NCBI RefSeq assembly: GCF_000015245.1
Contig: NC_008700.1
Location: 1,556,001 to 1,620,000 of the forward strand
Direction of reading: 5' to 3'
Length of the DNA: 64,000 bases
Source of the DNA: Shewanella amazonensis SB2B
GTDB lineage: Bacteria > Pseudomonadota > Gammaproteobacteria > Enterobacterales > Shewanellaceae
Shown: positions 1 through 7,747 of the stretch, in pieces
Layout: each line of letters starts with the position of its first letter
Numbering within the stretch: the first letter of the stretch is position 1
Translations under genes and position numbers: made by a program
Notes under the pieces: model-generated
What the model saw: only the letters and a program-made list of their open reading frames with translations
Database searches by the model: none
Told to the model about the DNA's origin: nothing

Positions 1-1226
1 TTGAGCAACTCGACAACACGCAAAAGCAGCTACTTGCCGATATCGATGGCCTGCAGCGCCAACGAGATCAGCACTCTGGAGAGCTTCAAAAGGCCTGCGG
101 CGAGCAAGAAAGCCTCGCTGGCGCCATGCCGGAACTTTGTCAGCGCCTTGGTAACGAGCAGGCGTTTGATGCCCACCTTGCGGCGCTCTCTCAGGACATT
201 GAGGCCTTAAGCGGACAAATGGAAAAGCTGCAAACCCAGCTGAGTGACGCTCAAATCCGTCAAACCCAATGCAATGAGCGAAGGGCGGCGCTGCAGCAAA
301 CCTTGAGCGAGGCCCGCAGCCGTGAAGCGGCGGCCAAAGCGCGCTTTGATACTGAGCTGGCAGCAAAGGGCTTTAATGATGTGGTGAGTTTCAATCAGGC
401 ACGCATGACAGCTGATGACATGGGCGATGCCAAAAGCCGTATTGCCACCTGGCAGCAGCAGTTGGCTGGGCTTAAAGAGCGCATGGCTGCACAGCAAGAA
501 TCCCTTGGTGATGTGTTGCCACCGGATCTGACTGAGCTTGCTGCACTTGAAACGGCGGCGCAGGATGGCTTTAACCAATGCAACCAGCAATGGCAGGTAC
601 TCAACGATACTCAGGTAATGTACAGCCGCGCCAGGGCACAGCTTGGCACCGAAGCCGAGGTCGCCGCCAGGCTCGATGAGGAATATGCCGTGGTGGGCAC
701 CTTGTCGGATGCAGCCAGTGGTATGACGGGAGCCAGGATCAGCCTGCAGCGGTTTGTGCTGGGTGTGCTCCTGGATGATGTGCTTATCGAGGCGAGCGAG
801 CGTTTGCATCGCATGAGCAAAGGCCGTTACCGTTTGCTTCGCCGTGAAGACAAAGCCAAGGGCAACCGGGCGTCGGGTTTGGATTTGGAAGTGGAGGATG
901 CCTACACCGGCAAGTTGCGTCCCGTAGCAACCCTGAGCGGCGGCGAAAGTTTCATGGCCGCATTGTCGCTGGCGCTGGGCTTGTCAGATGTGGTTCAGGC
1001 CTATGCGGGCGGTATTAAGCTCGACACCCTCTTTATCGATGAAGGCTTTGGCAGTTTGGATCAGGACTCGCTGGAGCTGGCGGTGCGCACCCTGGTGGAC
1101 CTGCAATCATCAGGACGCATGATAGGGGTGATATCCCACGTGACCGAGATGAAAGAGCAGATCCAGACCCGGGTAGATATCCATAAAGACACCGTAGGCA
1201 GTCAAATTCGCCTGACTGTAGCGTGA
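1..1226 (+). CDS. sbcC: Exonuclease SbcC, C-terminal part (5' end outside window)
   Basis: The reading frame is open from the first bases and ends at TGA 1224-1226, so only about the last 407 residues are present. The upstream portion is a Gln/Glu-rich coiled coil, followed by an ABC/SMC-type ATPase C-lobe: the signature LSGGESF near 930-955 and the Walker B-like LFIDEGFGSLD near 1030-1060, then the distal ISHVTEMKEQI. This is the SbcC/Rad50 layout. With SbcD it forms a Mn-dependent nuclease that opens DNA hairpins and processes blocked ends. The ABC half and the order coiled coil then signature then Walker B make the family certain. The partner sbcD would be expected just upstream, outside the window. 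Confidence 0.93.
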   Translation, partial: EQLDNTQKQLLADIDGLQRQRDQHSGELQKACGEQESLAGAMPELCQRLGNEQAFDAHLAALSQDIEALSGQMEKLQTQLSDAQIRQTQCNERRAALQQTLSEARSREAAAKARFDTELAAKGFNDVVSFNQARMTADDMGDAKSRIATWQQQLAGLKERMAAQQESLGDVLPPDLTELAALETAAQDGFNQCNQQWQVLNDTQVMYSRARAQLGTEAEVAARLDEEYAVVGTLSDAASGMTGARISLQRFVLGVLLDDVLIEASERLHRMSKGRYRLLRREDKAKGNRASGLDLEVEDAYTGKLRPVATLSGGESFMAALSLALGLSDVVQAYAGGIKLDTLFIDEGFGSLDQDSLELAVRTLVDLQSSGRMIGVISHVTEMKEQIQTRVDIHKDTVGSQIRLTVA

Positions 1227-1260
1227 GCAAGGGCGAATAACGCTTGAGCAAGGGTGAATA
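1224..1260. repeat. Short direct repeat straddling the sbcC stop codon
   Basis: Two 16-base copies of TGAGCAAGGGYGAATA lie at 1224-1239 and 1245-1260, offset by 21 bases. They differ at one position, and the first copy contains the sbcC stop codon. It probably arose by local slippage; no function is evident. Confidence 0.6.
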
Positions 1261-1472
1261 GGGGCGGGATTTTCCATGAAAGCAGATGTCAGCTCACATT
1301 TTTCAATGCTGGCTTTTGCTAATGTCCGGTTGTTTAAAGCCCATTACATGGCGCAGTATCGCCTGAAAAGGCTTGTGTCCTGCGGCTTTTTTGGTATAAA
1401 AGAAACCAATCCCTGCAAAATGACAGGGAAATATACCAATAATAACGACTGGCATTAAGGGAAACTTCAGGG

Positions 1473-2762
1473 TTGCTTAATCAAATATATAATAAAAACA
1501 ATATGTTTTTTTCGCATATTGCCAGTTTGCCCAGCTTCCACAAACGTCTGTTGCTGGTGGGCGGTTTACTGGTAGGTGTCTCCGTTATGTGGCCCACGGC
1601 GCAGCAGCCGGTTGTTGGCCGAATCCCTATTGCGCTCGATATTGAATCTCTCCTGCCACAGGTTTCCGAAGCACCTTTGCCATTGGCTGCCAGTGAGTCT
1701 GTGGCAGATTTCGACCATTTAATTGTTTCCGGCGACACGCTCAGCGGTCTGTTTTCCCGTGCCGGAGTAGACCAGCAAACCATGTACAAGGTGCTGGAAG
1801 CAGATATGAACATTCTGGCGCTGGATACCCTGATGCCGGATAACCGCATCAAATTCTGGCTGGATGAAAAGGGCGATCTACAAAAACTCGAACTCTATTT
1901 CAGTCCGGCCCGCCAGGTGGTGTTCAGCCGTTTCGAAGATGGCAGTTTTAACGTCGATGAGATTGTGGTCGATGGCCTTTGGCAAAACCGCATTGCCAGT
2001 GGCGAAATCCGCGGCTCCTTTTATGTTTCGGCACAGCGTGTTGGCCTGTCTGCCGCCGAAATCACCAAAATCGAATCTCTGCTGAAAGAAAAAATGAATT
2101 TTGCCCGCGATTTGCGCGCCGGTGATACCTTTTCTGTGCTGGTGAACGATCAGTACGTCGAGGGACTGGCCACGGGCACCAGTCAAATCCTCGGCATTCA
2201 GATAAAAAGTGGCAAACGGGAAATCACCGCGTTTCAGCATACCGACGGTAACTTCTATGATGCCAAGGGGCACAATCTTGCCCGGGCGTTTCAACGGGTG
2301 CCCTTGGACAAATCATTCCGCATGAGCTCTCGCTTCAACCCTGTGCGTAAGCATCCGGTAACGGGTCGTGTATCGCCCCACAACGGTGCCGATTTCGCGA
2401 CCCCGATTGGCACCAAGGTGGTTGCGCCCGGTGACGGTGTGGTGACCATGGTGACCGATCACAAGTTTGCCGGTAAATACATAGTGATTGAACATGGCAA
2501 CAAGTTCCGTACCCGCTATCTGCACCTGTCAAAGTCACTGGTGAGAAAGGGTGACCGCGTCAGCCGTGGTCAGGTCATTGCGCTGTCCGGCAACACTGGC
2601 CGTTCTACAGGGCCACACCTGCACTATGAATTCCATGTCAATGGTCGTCCGGTCGACCCCATGAAGGTGCCGCTGCCTACTTCAACCCAGCTGAATTCTG
2701 CCGAGTTGTCTGAATTCATTTCACTGGTGAGAAGCCGTCAGATGTTGATGGACCTCGGCTGA
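1473..2762 (+). CDS. M23 family peptidoglycan DD-metalloendopeptidase (MepM/YebA-like)
   Basis: A 429-residue cell-wall hydrolase that would cut peptide cross-links in murein. After a short cytoplasmic N-terminus there is one hydrophobic segment at about residues 25-40, probably a membrane anchor or uncleaved signal. A LysM/OapA-like region follows at about 80-130 (IVSGDTLSGLF), and the C-terminal peptidase is at about 300-400. Zinc ligands of the LytM fold are visible: H303 and D307 in HNGADFA, then H382 and H384 in GPHLHYEF. The start is TTG at 1473, chosen for the AAGGGAAA about 9 bases upstream. ATG 1503 is the alternative and has no visible ribosome site. A strong terminator follows, so it is probably monocistronic. 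Length is close to E. coli MepM (440). Confidence is high for family and lower for the exact start. Confidence 0.9.
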   Translation: MLNQIYNKNNMFFSHIASLPSFHKRLLLVGGLLVGVSVMWPTAQQPVVGRIPIALDIESLLPQVSEAPLPLAASESVADFDHLIVSGDTLSGLFSRAGVDQQTMYKVLEADMNILALDTLMPDNRIKFWLDEKGDLQKLELYFSPARQVVFSRFEDGSFNVDEIVVDGLWQNRIASGEIRGSFYVSAQRVGLSAAEITKIESLLKEKMNFARDLRAGDTFSVLVNDQYVEGLATGTSQILGIQIKSGKREITAFQHTDGNFYDAKGHNLARAFQRVPLDKSFRMSSRFNPVRKHPVTGRVSPHNGADFATPIGTKVVAPGDGVVTMVTDHKFAGKYIVIEHGNKFRTRYLHLSKSLVRKGDRVSRGQVIALSGNTGRSTGPHLHYEFHVNGRPVDPMKVPLPTSTQLNSAELSEFISLVRSRQMLMDLG

Positions 2763-2789
2763 GGAATACGCTTTGCGCCGGGGCAAAAT

Positions 2790-2818
2790 AAAAAAGCGAC
2801 CTATGGGTCGCTTTTTTA
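2790..2818 (+). terminator. Intrinsic terminator after the M23 peptidase
   Basis: Stem AAAAAGCGACC / GGTCGCTTTTT with loop TATG and a T-run. The flanking A-run makes it potentially bidirectional, so it could also end the minus-strand gene at 2878-3306. Confidence 0.9.
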
Positions 2819-2877
2819 ATGCTTCGAATTTGATGCTTCGAAATCGGATAATCATGTTGCCTCAAATATTGAGGGTT

Positions 2878-3306
2878 TTAACCTGCCTTACGCTTGGCGA
2901 GCTTAAGGGCGCAGGCACACAGGCCACCGCGTTTGGCGGGGCAGCCGCCACAGGGCTTACGCTTAAGGGGTTTGAGGGCAAACGCCATGCTGCCAACGGC
3001 GGGGCGCAGTTTGCGCACCTGTGGTAACTGGTCATCGTTGGCACTGCTGCGCTTGGCCGTTTGAGAGAGCGCCAGGCGCTTAAGCTGTTGCGCCACGGCT
3101 TTTTTGTTAAATTTACCTGCGTCAGATGCGGCCTTATTGCTGTCCGGCAATTTACCGTTGGCTGCCAACTGCTGCCTGAGGCGGCTGGCAAAGACCTTTA
3201 CGTCAGACTTGTTTGCCTTGTCTTTCACGGCATCTTTGCTCAGTCCAAGCGCCTTGCGCGCAACCTTACGACACAGCTTGTTGAGCTTTTTATCGACCTT
3301 GGCCAT
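2878..3306 (-). CDS. Conserved-type hypothetical: small, very basic protein with a C-terminal Cys cluster
   Basis: I do not recognise a named domain. The 142-residue product is extremely Lys/Arg-rich throughout. It ends in a compact cysteine group (C119, C122, C130, C132, spacing C-x2-C-x7-C-x-C within KPCGGCPAKRGGLCAC), which could bind a metal; one more Cys is at position 12. There is no signal peptide or membrane segment. The even basic composition and uninterrupted frame argue for a real gene rather than a shadow, and the gap on both sides leaves it as the only sensible CDS. A Fur-box-like sequence lies about 40 bases upstream of the start (3344-3362), suggesting iron control. Nucleic-acid binding is a plausible guess from charge only. 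Confidence 0.7.
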   Translation of the reverse strand: MAKVDKKLNKLCRKVARKALGLSKDAVKDKANKSDVKVFASRLRQQLAANGKLPDSNKAASDAGKFNKKAVAQQLKRLALSQTAKRSSANDDQLPQVRKLRPAVGSMAFALKPLKRKPCGGCPAKRGGLCACALKLAKRKAG

Positions 3307-3652
3307 TCACATGTTCCAGCTGGGCGTTGTGTTGGATTGGATTTTAAATGAAAACCATTCTCAGTCAAGTGTCGTGGCCCTTCAGTGTGATACTTGTCCA
3401 GTGAGCTCGTCTCTGACTGTGCCCGGCACAATGAAGGCGACATCCCGCAGTAGAAGCGTGTCGCTGCGTCATTGAGCATTGGTACGCAAGGATGAGTCGG
3501 CATAGGGCTGACTGGAGCCGGTTGCCGGCGTGTTTCATAACAGTGGGCAAGGGCGCTGGCCCCCGGGTTTTGGGACGTAGCCAAGCCGTGTGCTGAGTGC
3601 GCTCGGGTGGGGTAATGGCGTGCCGTTAAGGCATGAGTCAAAAAAGCGGGGC
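3307..3652. other. Intergenic stretch of 346 bases
   Basis: Besides the Fur-box-like site near the left end, I see no convincing gene, RNA or terminator. Frames that stay open here lack ribosome sites and sensible composition. It holds the upstream region of the 2878-3306 gene and the 3' flank of the YgjP-like gene. Confidence 0.5.
3344..3362 (-). promoter_or_regulatory. Fur-box-like sequence
   Basis: The 19 bases TTAAATGAAAACCATTCTC match the Fur consensus GATAATGATAATCATTATC at 13 of 19 positions, including the central ATGA and CATT arms. It lies 38-56 bases upstream of the minus-strand start at 3306, where a repressor would cover the promoter. Confidence 0.45.
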
Positions 3653-4150
3653 TTAAAAGGGCGACTGACCCGCGTCTATCGCTGTCAGCAATAATCGTAA
3701 ATCGAATTCCAACTGATGGTAGTCGCCTTCCATATGACAGCACAGCTGATAAAAGGCTTTGTTGTGGTCACGTTCTTTTAAATGTGCCAATTCGTGTACC
3801 ACCACCATACGCAGCAAGGGCTCTGGCACCTGCTTGAGCATAGAGGCGATGCGAATTTCGCGTTTGGCCTTGAGCTTATTACCCTGAACCCTGGAAATGG
3901 CGGTATGCAGCCCGAGAGCCTGCTGACGCAAACTGATTTTATCGTCAAAGCACACCTTGGAAAGGGGTTCGCTGCGCTTGAGGTAACGATTTTTCAGCGC
4001 CATGGTGTAGTCAAACAGCGCCTTGTCGGAGCGGATATCGTGCTGCGCCTGGTAGCGACGGGCGAGCACATTGCCCAGGGTGCCAGCCTCGAGCAGGGCG
4101 GCCACCTGAGTGCGCACCTGCTCGGGGTAATGGGCCAGGTATTGGCTCAC
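3653..4150 (-). CDS. YgjP-like zinc metallopeptidase (M48/DUF45 type)
   Basis: A 165-residue soluble protein with the zinc-binding HELAH motif at H119-H123 in VVHELAHLKERDH, and a third ligand candidate at H129 (DHNKAFY). This is the layout of the YgjP/SprT-like DUF45 metallopeptidase group. The N-terminal half carries the basic, strand-rich segment usual for the family. It starts with GTG at 4148-4150, overlapping the stop of the DUF3010 gene (GTGA), so the two are translationally coupled. Natural substrates of this family are not settled, so the role is left at predicted protease. Confidence 0.85.
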   Translation of the reverse strand: MSQYLAHYPEQVRTQVAALLEAGTLGNVLARRYQAQHDIRSDKALFDYTMALKNRYLKRSEPLSKVCFDDKISLRQQALGLHTAISRVQGNKLKAKREIRIASMLKQVPEPLLRMVVVHELAHLKERDHNKAFYQLCCHMEGDYHQLEFDLRLLLTAIDAGQSPF

Positions 4151-4584
4151 AGCTTGCCGTAAATGCGGCCGTTCAGGAAGGCATAGCCAGCTTCAAAGGC
4201 CGGCAGCTGGAAGCGCTTGAGCCCAAGCACGTCGTAATCTACCTGTGGGGGATTGCGCTTGCACAGCTCGCGGATAACCGTGGGCTTGAGCAGGGTCACT
4301 GGCAACTCACCCAGCTGGATAGCGGCTTCCAGTTTAAAGCCGATGGCACTGCCAGCCAGTTTACCTTTTTGCTCACGCTCGACGATGATGATGTGTTCCA
4401 CCTTATAGTCGGCCATCAGCTTGGCAAAGGCGAAGTGGAATTCACGGATGGCTTCCTGATTATCGGCATCGTTCACCACAAACGAGTGCTTGCGACACTC
4501 GGGCACGTTGAAGGCTTCTTTATCGTAGCCCACCAGGCTGATAATGGCCTCTGCACCTTTCAGCTCTACGCCACATACTCTCAT
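4147..4584 (-). CDS. DUF3010 family protein
   Basis: A 145-residue soluble protein beginning MRVCGVELKGAEAI and matching the DUF3010 family as known from Shewanella, Vibrio and relatives. The fold suggested by the alternating hydrophobic strands (ISLVGYD, HIIIVERE) looks RNase H/RuvC-like, but no function is established. It lies 80 bases downstream of the helicase gene on the same strand and overlaps the metallopeptidase by 4 bases. The three could be read from one transcript, although a 16-base palindrome sits in the gap after the helicase. Confidence 0.85.
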   Translation of the reverse strand: MRVCGVELKGAEAIISLVGYDKEAFNVPECRKHSFVVNDADNQEAIREFHFAFAKLMADYKVEHIIIVEREQKGKLAGSAIGFKLEAAIQLGELPVTLLKPTVIRELCKRNPPQVDYDVLGLKRFQLPAFEAGYAFLNGRIYGKL

Positions 4585-4625
4585 TTTTTTCCCTTATCTT
4601 TTCTGTCACTTAATTGGTTCGGTGC

Positions 4626-4641
4626 TTTCGCTCGAGCGAAA
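4626..4641. repeat. Perfect palindrome between helicase and DUF3010 genes
   Basis: TTTCGCTCGAGCGAAA is a perfect 16-base palindrome in the 80-base gap. It could fold as a short hairpin or be a protein site. There is no T-run in the minus direction, so it is not a typical terminator. Confidence 0.5.
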
Positions 4642-4664
4642 ACGTGCGCCTTGATCTGAGTATC

Positions 4665-6035
4665 TCAGTCTTCGCCCAGCTCATCAGCGTCATCGTCCTC
4701 GGGCACAATCGGTGCCGGGAGGGGCTTTTTACGGATCATTGGCGCATCGCCCACATCCACGCCGGTGAGGAAGCGCTTGTCACGGCTGCGTTTCTCACCC
4801 TTGGGTGCATCTGCGGTTTGCCGTTTGGTCTTGCCCGCAGCTTTTGCCTTGGCACCGGCGTCTTTGCGTTCACGCTTGGGCGCCAGCCCCTTGAACTTGG
4901 CTTCCAGACCTTCAAGCACGCTGAACTCAAAAGTCTTTTGCAGCAGGATCTGGACCTTGAGGAAATTATCCCAGTCTTTTGGTCCCACCAGCGAAATGGC
5001 GGTGCCCTTGTTTCCTGCGCGGCCGGTGCGGCCAATGCGATGTACGTATTCCTCGGCAAACTTCGGCATGTCGAAATTTACCACCAGGGACACGTTGGAG
5101 ATATCCAGACCGCGGGAAGCTACGTCGGTAGTGACCAGAATGCGGTGATGTTCACGGCTGAAGCTGTCCATGATTTGATTGCGCTGTGCCTGGCGCAGCT
5201 CGCCGGACAAGGCTGCCGTGTTGTAGCCTTTTTCGGCCAGCAGGGTGGCCAGGCGCTCTGTGTCCTGACGGGTGGCGGTAAAAATCATCACCTGACGGAA
5301 GTTATTGCCGCTGAGCAGGCGCTCAAGCAGGGCTTCTTTATGTTCCAGATGGTCGGCAAGCAGGATTTGTTGCTCGATATCACCGTGGCCCAGGTGCACG
5401 GCATCGATGGCAACATGTTCAGGCTCTTTGAGCAGTTCTGCCGCCAACTCGTGCACTTCGCCATGTTCCAGGGTGGCCGAGAACATCAGGGTTTGTCTGC
5501 GGCGATGGTCGGCGGCGGCGTTGATGGCTTTCAGCTGAGGTGCAAAGCCCAAATCCAGCATGCGATCGGCTTCGTCGAGTACCAGCAGTTCGAGCCCGTT
5601 TAAAAAAAGGTGCCTCTGCTGCAGATGGTCGGCGATGCGACCGGGCGTCGCCACAATGAAATGTGGCTCTCTTGCAAGGGCCTTGGCCTGATCGTTAAAG
5701 TTTTCACCGCCCAGTACGCTGATGGCCCGGTATTGGGTGTTGGCCACCAGCAGACGAAGCTGGGCATACACCTGCTGAGCCAATTCTCGTGTGGGCAGCA
5801 AAATAAGCACCCGAGGGTCTTTTTTCGACAGCGCCTTGCTGGAAATCACCCTTTGCATGGCAGGCAGCAAAAATGCCAGCGTCTTTCCCGATCCCGTCTT
5901 GGACGAGGCCATCAAATCTTTGCCCGCGAGGGCAACAGGAATGGCCTGACTCTGGATGGGGGTAGGCGTCTCTATGCCCATGTGCTTCAGGCTTTGCATG
6001 AGGCGCTTATCGAGGGAAAAATCAGAAAATTGCAA
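4665..6035 (-). CDS. DEAD-box ATP-dependent RNA helicase (SrmB-like)
   Basis: A 456-residue RNA helicase, probably acting in ribosome assembly or RNA remodelling. All core motifs are present in order: Q motif (TPTPIQSQAIP), I (ASSKTGSGKT), Ia (PTRELAQQ), Ib (TPGR), II (VLDEADRMLD), III (SAT), V (TDVASRGLDI) and VI (HRIGRTGRAG). A Lys/Arg-rich tail follows from about residue 375, the type that anchors SrmB/RhlE-like helicases to RNA. I choose TTG at 6033-6035: it gives the family-typical beginning QFSDFSLD and has GGAG 8 bases upstream. A longer frame to 6164 would add an unrelated extension without a ribosome site. SrmB versus RhlE subfamily is not settled by eye. Confidence 0.9.
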   Translation of the reverse strand: MQFSDFSLDKRLMQSLKHMGIETPTPIQSQAIPVALAGKDLMASSKTGSGKTLAFLLPAMQRVISSKALSKKDPRVLILLPTRELAQQVYAQLRLLVANTQYRAISVLGGENFNDQAKALAREPHFIVATPGRIADHLQQRHLFLNGLELLVLDEADRMLDLGFAPQLKAINAAADHRRRQTLMFSATLEHGEVHELAAELLKEPEHVAIDAVHLGHGDIEQQILLADHLEHKEALLERLLSGNNFRQVMIFTATRQDTERLATLLAEKGYNTAALSGELRQAQRNQIMDSFSREHHRILVTTDVASRGLDISNVSLVVNFDMPKFAEEYVHRIGRTGRAGNKGTAISLVGPKDWDNFLKVQILLQKTFEFSVLEGLEAKFKGLAPKRERKDAGAKAKAAGKTKRQTADAPKGEKRSRDKRFLTGVDVGDAPMIRKKPLPAPIVPEDDDADELGED

Positions 6036-6270
6036 AGGATGGTCTCCGGAAAAATTCAAGCCGGGAATTATAGCGCCATCGGCAGCTTGGCGCCATGACA
6101 AGTGTGCGTCCGCCCGCGTTACAGCGCGCTCCCTATCGAAGATGTGTGTCAATATCCGTGACAATCGTCAAAAAACCGTTACCGGCGCTTTATTCGCCGG
6201 AATATTTGCCTTATGTTTGAGCGATTGAAAAATCTCAATCAACAACCACCCTGCCGCCCCGGAGGCGCAA

Positions 6271-6444
6271 ATGGATTTTTGGATTGCACTCGCCATAGTC
6301 ATTTTCGGTTGGATGATCCCGGTTTTGCACATCGGATTATCTGACGTGGTGACTGCCCGCCAAAAAAGTTGGTGGATACTGGCTGTGACTGTGGGGTCCT
6401 GGTTTGGCTGGCTGGGTTACCTATTTAAGGCCCGGCAACAATAG
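6271..6444 (+). CDS. Small two-helix membrane protein (57 aa)
   Basis: ATG 6271 is preceded by a perfect GGAGG at 6261-6265 with 5-base spacing, and the frame runs to TAG 6442-6444. The product begins MDFWIALAIVIFGWM and has two hydrophobic helices (about 3-22 and 33-50) separated by a short polar turn with Arg/Lys, ending FKARQQ. No known family is recognised. The clean ribosome site, Trp-rich membrane pattern and position between the divergent helicase and rssA support a real small protein. Confidence 0.75.
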   Translation: MDFWIALAIVIFGWMIPVLHIGLSDVVTARQKSWWILAVTVGSWFGWLGYLFKARQQ

Positions 6445-6538
6445 ATTGTTTCCTTTCTTCCCAAGCGCTGGCTCCTGCCGGCGCTTGTCGTTTATAGTCA
6501 GAGTCATTCTTGCCTTCATCTTTGCAAAGGAGTCGTAG

Positions 6539-7474
6539 ATGAGCCAACCCCGTATTGGAATTGCCCTGGGCAGTGGTGCAGCTAAAGGCTGGGCCCACAT
6601 TGGGGTGTTCAATGCCCTCGATGAGTTGGGAATAAAGCCCGAACGGGTCGCCGGGTGTTCCATTGGGGCTTTGGTGGGGGCTGCTTATGTCAACGGTCGC
6701 CTCGGCGACCTCGAAGCCTGGGTCAGAAGTTTTTCGAGCTGGGATGTTCTTGGGCTGATGGACTTAAGCTGGCGCCGTGGCGGCCTTATCCGGGGGGAAA
6801 AGGTGTTTGATGTAATGCAAAGTCGCATCGGCAGTATGGACATTGAGTCCATGTCCATGCCCTTTATTGCGGTGGCGACTGACTTGTACAGTGGTCAGGA
6901 GATCTGGTTTCGCCAGGGCGATTTACGCCATGCGGTCAGGGCATCCTGTTCCATGCCAGGCATACTGCCGCCGGTGCGACAAGGGCACAGATGGCTGGTA
7001 GACGGCGCCGTAGTTAATCCTGTACCTGTGTCGGCCTGTCGTGCCCTTGATGTGGATTTGGTGATTGCGGTGGATTTGGATGGACAGCGTCGCAGCCGTA
7101 TTCAGGCTGTGCCGGTTGACCTTCGCAGTGAGGCCATCAGTCCTCAGGAAGAAACCCGGGCCCTTGCCGAGCAAGAGGGCGGCTTTATGGACCTCTTTGC
7201 CCGCGGCCGCGACTATATCGCCAGCCTGTCGGATAAATTTGCCCTCGGTACCCGGGATGACCCCGGCATGCTGGCGGTGATGAACCAGTCCATGGAGATA
7301 GTGCAGCAACGACATAAGAGGGCACGTCTGATGGGCGACCCGCCCGATGTGTGCTTGGTCCCCAAGGTCGCCGACATAGGCACCATGGAGTTTCACCGCG
7401 CAGCCGAGGCCATAGATGCGGGCTACAGCGCTGTGATGGCCCAGGCCCATTTGCTGGAAGCTGCCCTCGGTTAA
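6539..7474 (+). CDS. rssA: Patatin-like phospholipase family protein RssA
   Basis: A 311-residue serine hydrolase with a patatin fold. The oxyanion loop GSGAAKG is at residues 11-17, the nucleophile elbow GCSIG has Ser41, and the catalytic Asp155 lies in LVDGAVVNP, completing the Ser-Asp dyad. The family hydrolyses acyl esters; RssA's physiological substrate is unknown. There is no signal peptide. AAAGGAG lies just upstream of the ATG, and a strong terminator follows, so it is likely monocistronic. In E. coli rssA neighbours rssB, but no rssB is seen here. Confidence 0.9.
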   Translation: MSQPRIGIALGSGAAKGWAHIGVFNALDELGIKPERVAGCSIGALVGAAYVNGRLGDLEAWVRSFSSWDVLGLMDLSWRRGGLIRGEKVFDVMQSRIGSMDIESMSMPFIAVATDLYSGQEIWFRQGDLRHAVRASCSMPGILPPVRQGHRWLVDGAVVNPVPVSACRALDVDLVIAVDLDGQRRSRIQAVPVDLRSEAISPQEETRALAEQEGGFMDLFARGRDYIASLSDKFALGTRDDPGMLAVMNQSMEIVQQRHKRARLMGDPPDVCLVPKVADIGTMEFHRAAEAIDAGYSAVMAQAHLLEAALG

Positions 7475-7491
7475 TCCCGTTATTTCAGCGT

Positions 7492-7532
7492 AAAAGCCGC
7501 CAGTCTCTCAATGAGTCTGGCGGCTTTTTTGT
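7492..7532 (+). terminator. Intrinsic terminator after rssA
   Basis: Stem AAAAGCCGCCAG / CTGGCGGCTTTT with a 13-base loop, followed by T residues. Confidence 0.9.
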
Positions 7533-7633
7533 GCCTGCCTAATGGTGATTTTTCTTCCGGTCAAGGGGCTAAATCGTGAAAGGGTTACCTGCCACAGGTT
7601 TTCAAAAAGGGGAAATTTATCTTTTTCCCAAAC

Positions 7634-7647
7634 ATGATCCATATCAA
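7634..7647. promoter_or_regulatory. FNR/EtrA-type site upstream of nrdDG
   Basis: ATGATCCATATCAA matches the FNR consensus TTGAT-N4-ATCAA with one mismatch. It lies about 100 bases upstream of nrdD, an anaerobically required gene normally activated by FNR. Confidence 0.7.
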
Positions 7648-7675
7648 GGTATCGGTCTGGTATTTATCGCCTAAT

Positions 7676-7722
7676 ACACTACATTTTGTATCTGGATAAA
7701 AAATAAGCTCAACATATAGTGA
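7676..7722. promoter_or_regulatory. Paired NrdR boxes upstream of nrdDG
   Basis: Two 16-base NrdR-box-like sequences occur, ACACTACATTTTGTAT (7676-7691, about 13 of 16 to the consensus) and GCTCAACATATAGTGA (7707-7722, about 11 of 16). Their starts are 31 bases apart, the three-helical-turn spacing typical of tandem NrdR operators. NrdR represses ribonucleotide reductase operons when dATP is high. Confidence 0.7.
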
Positions 7723-7747
7723 TTGGGTAAACGGAGAGGACCTGTAT

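Noticed and set aside
1276..1458. 60-codon frame between sbcC and the M23 gene
   Set aside because: No ribosome site, no compositional or domain support; the stretch looks like promoter and leader for the M23 gene.
4614..5603. Long plus-strand open frame of 329 codons
   Set aside because: It lies wholly antisense to the DEAD-box helicase gene, whose motifs are all intact; the frame has no ribosome site or recognisable domain.
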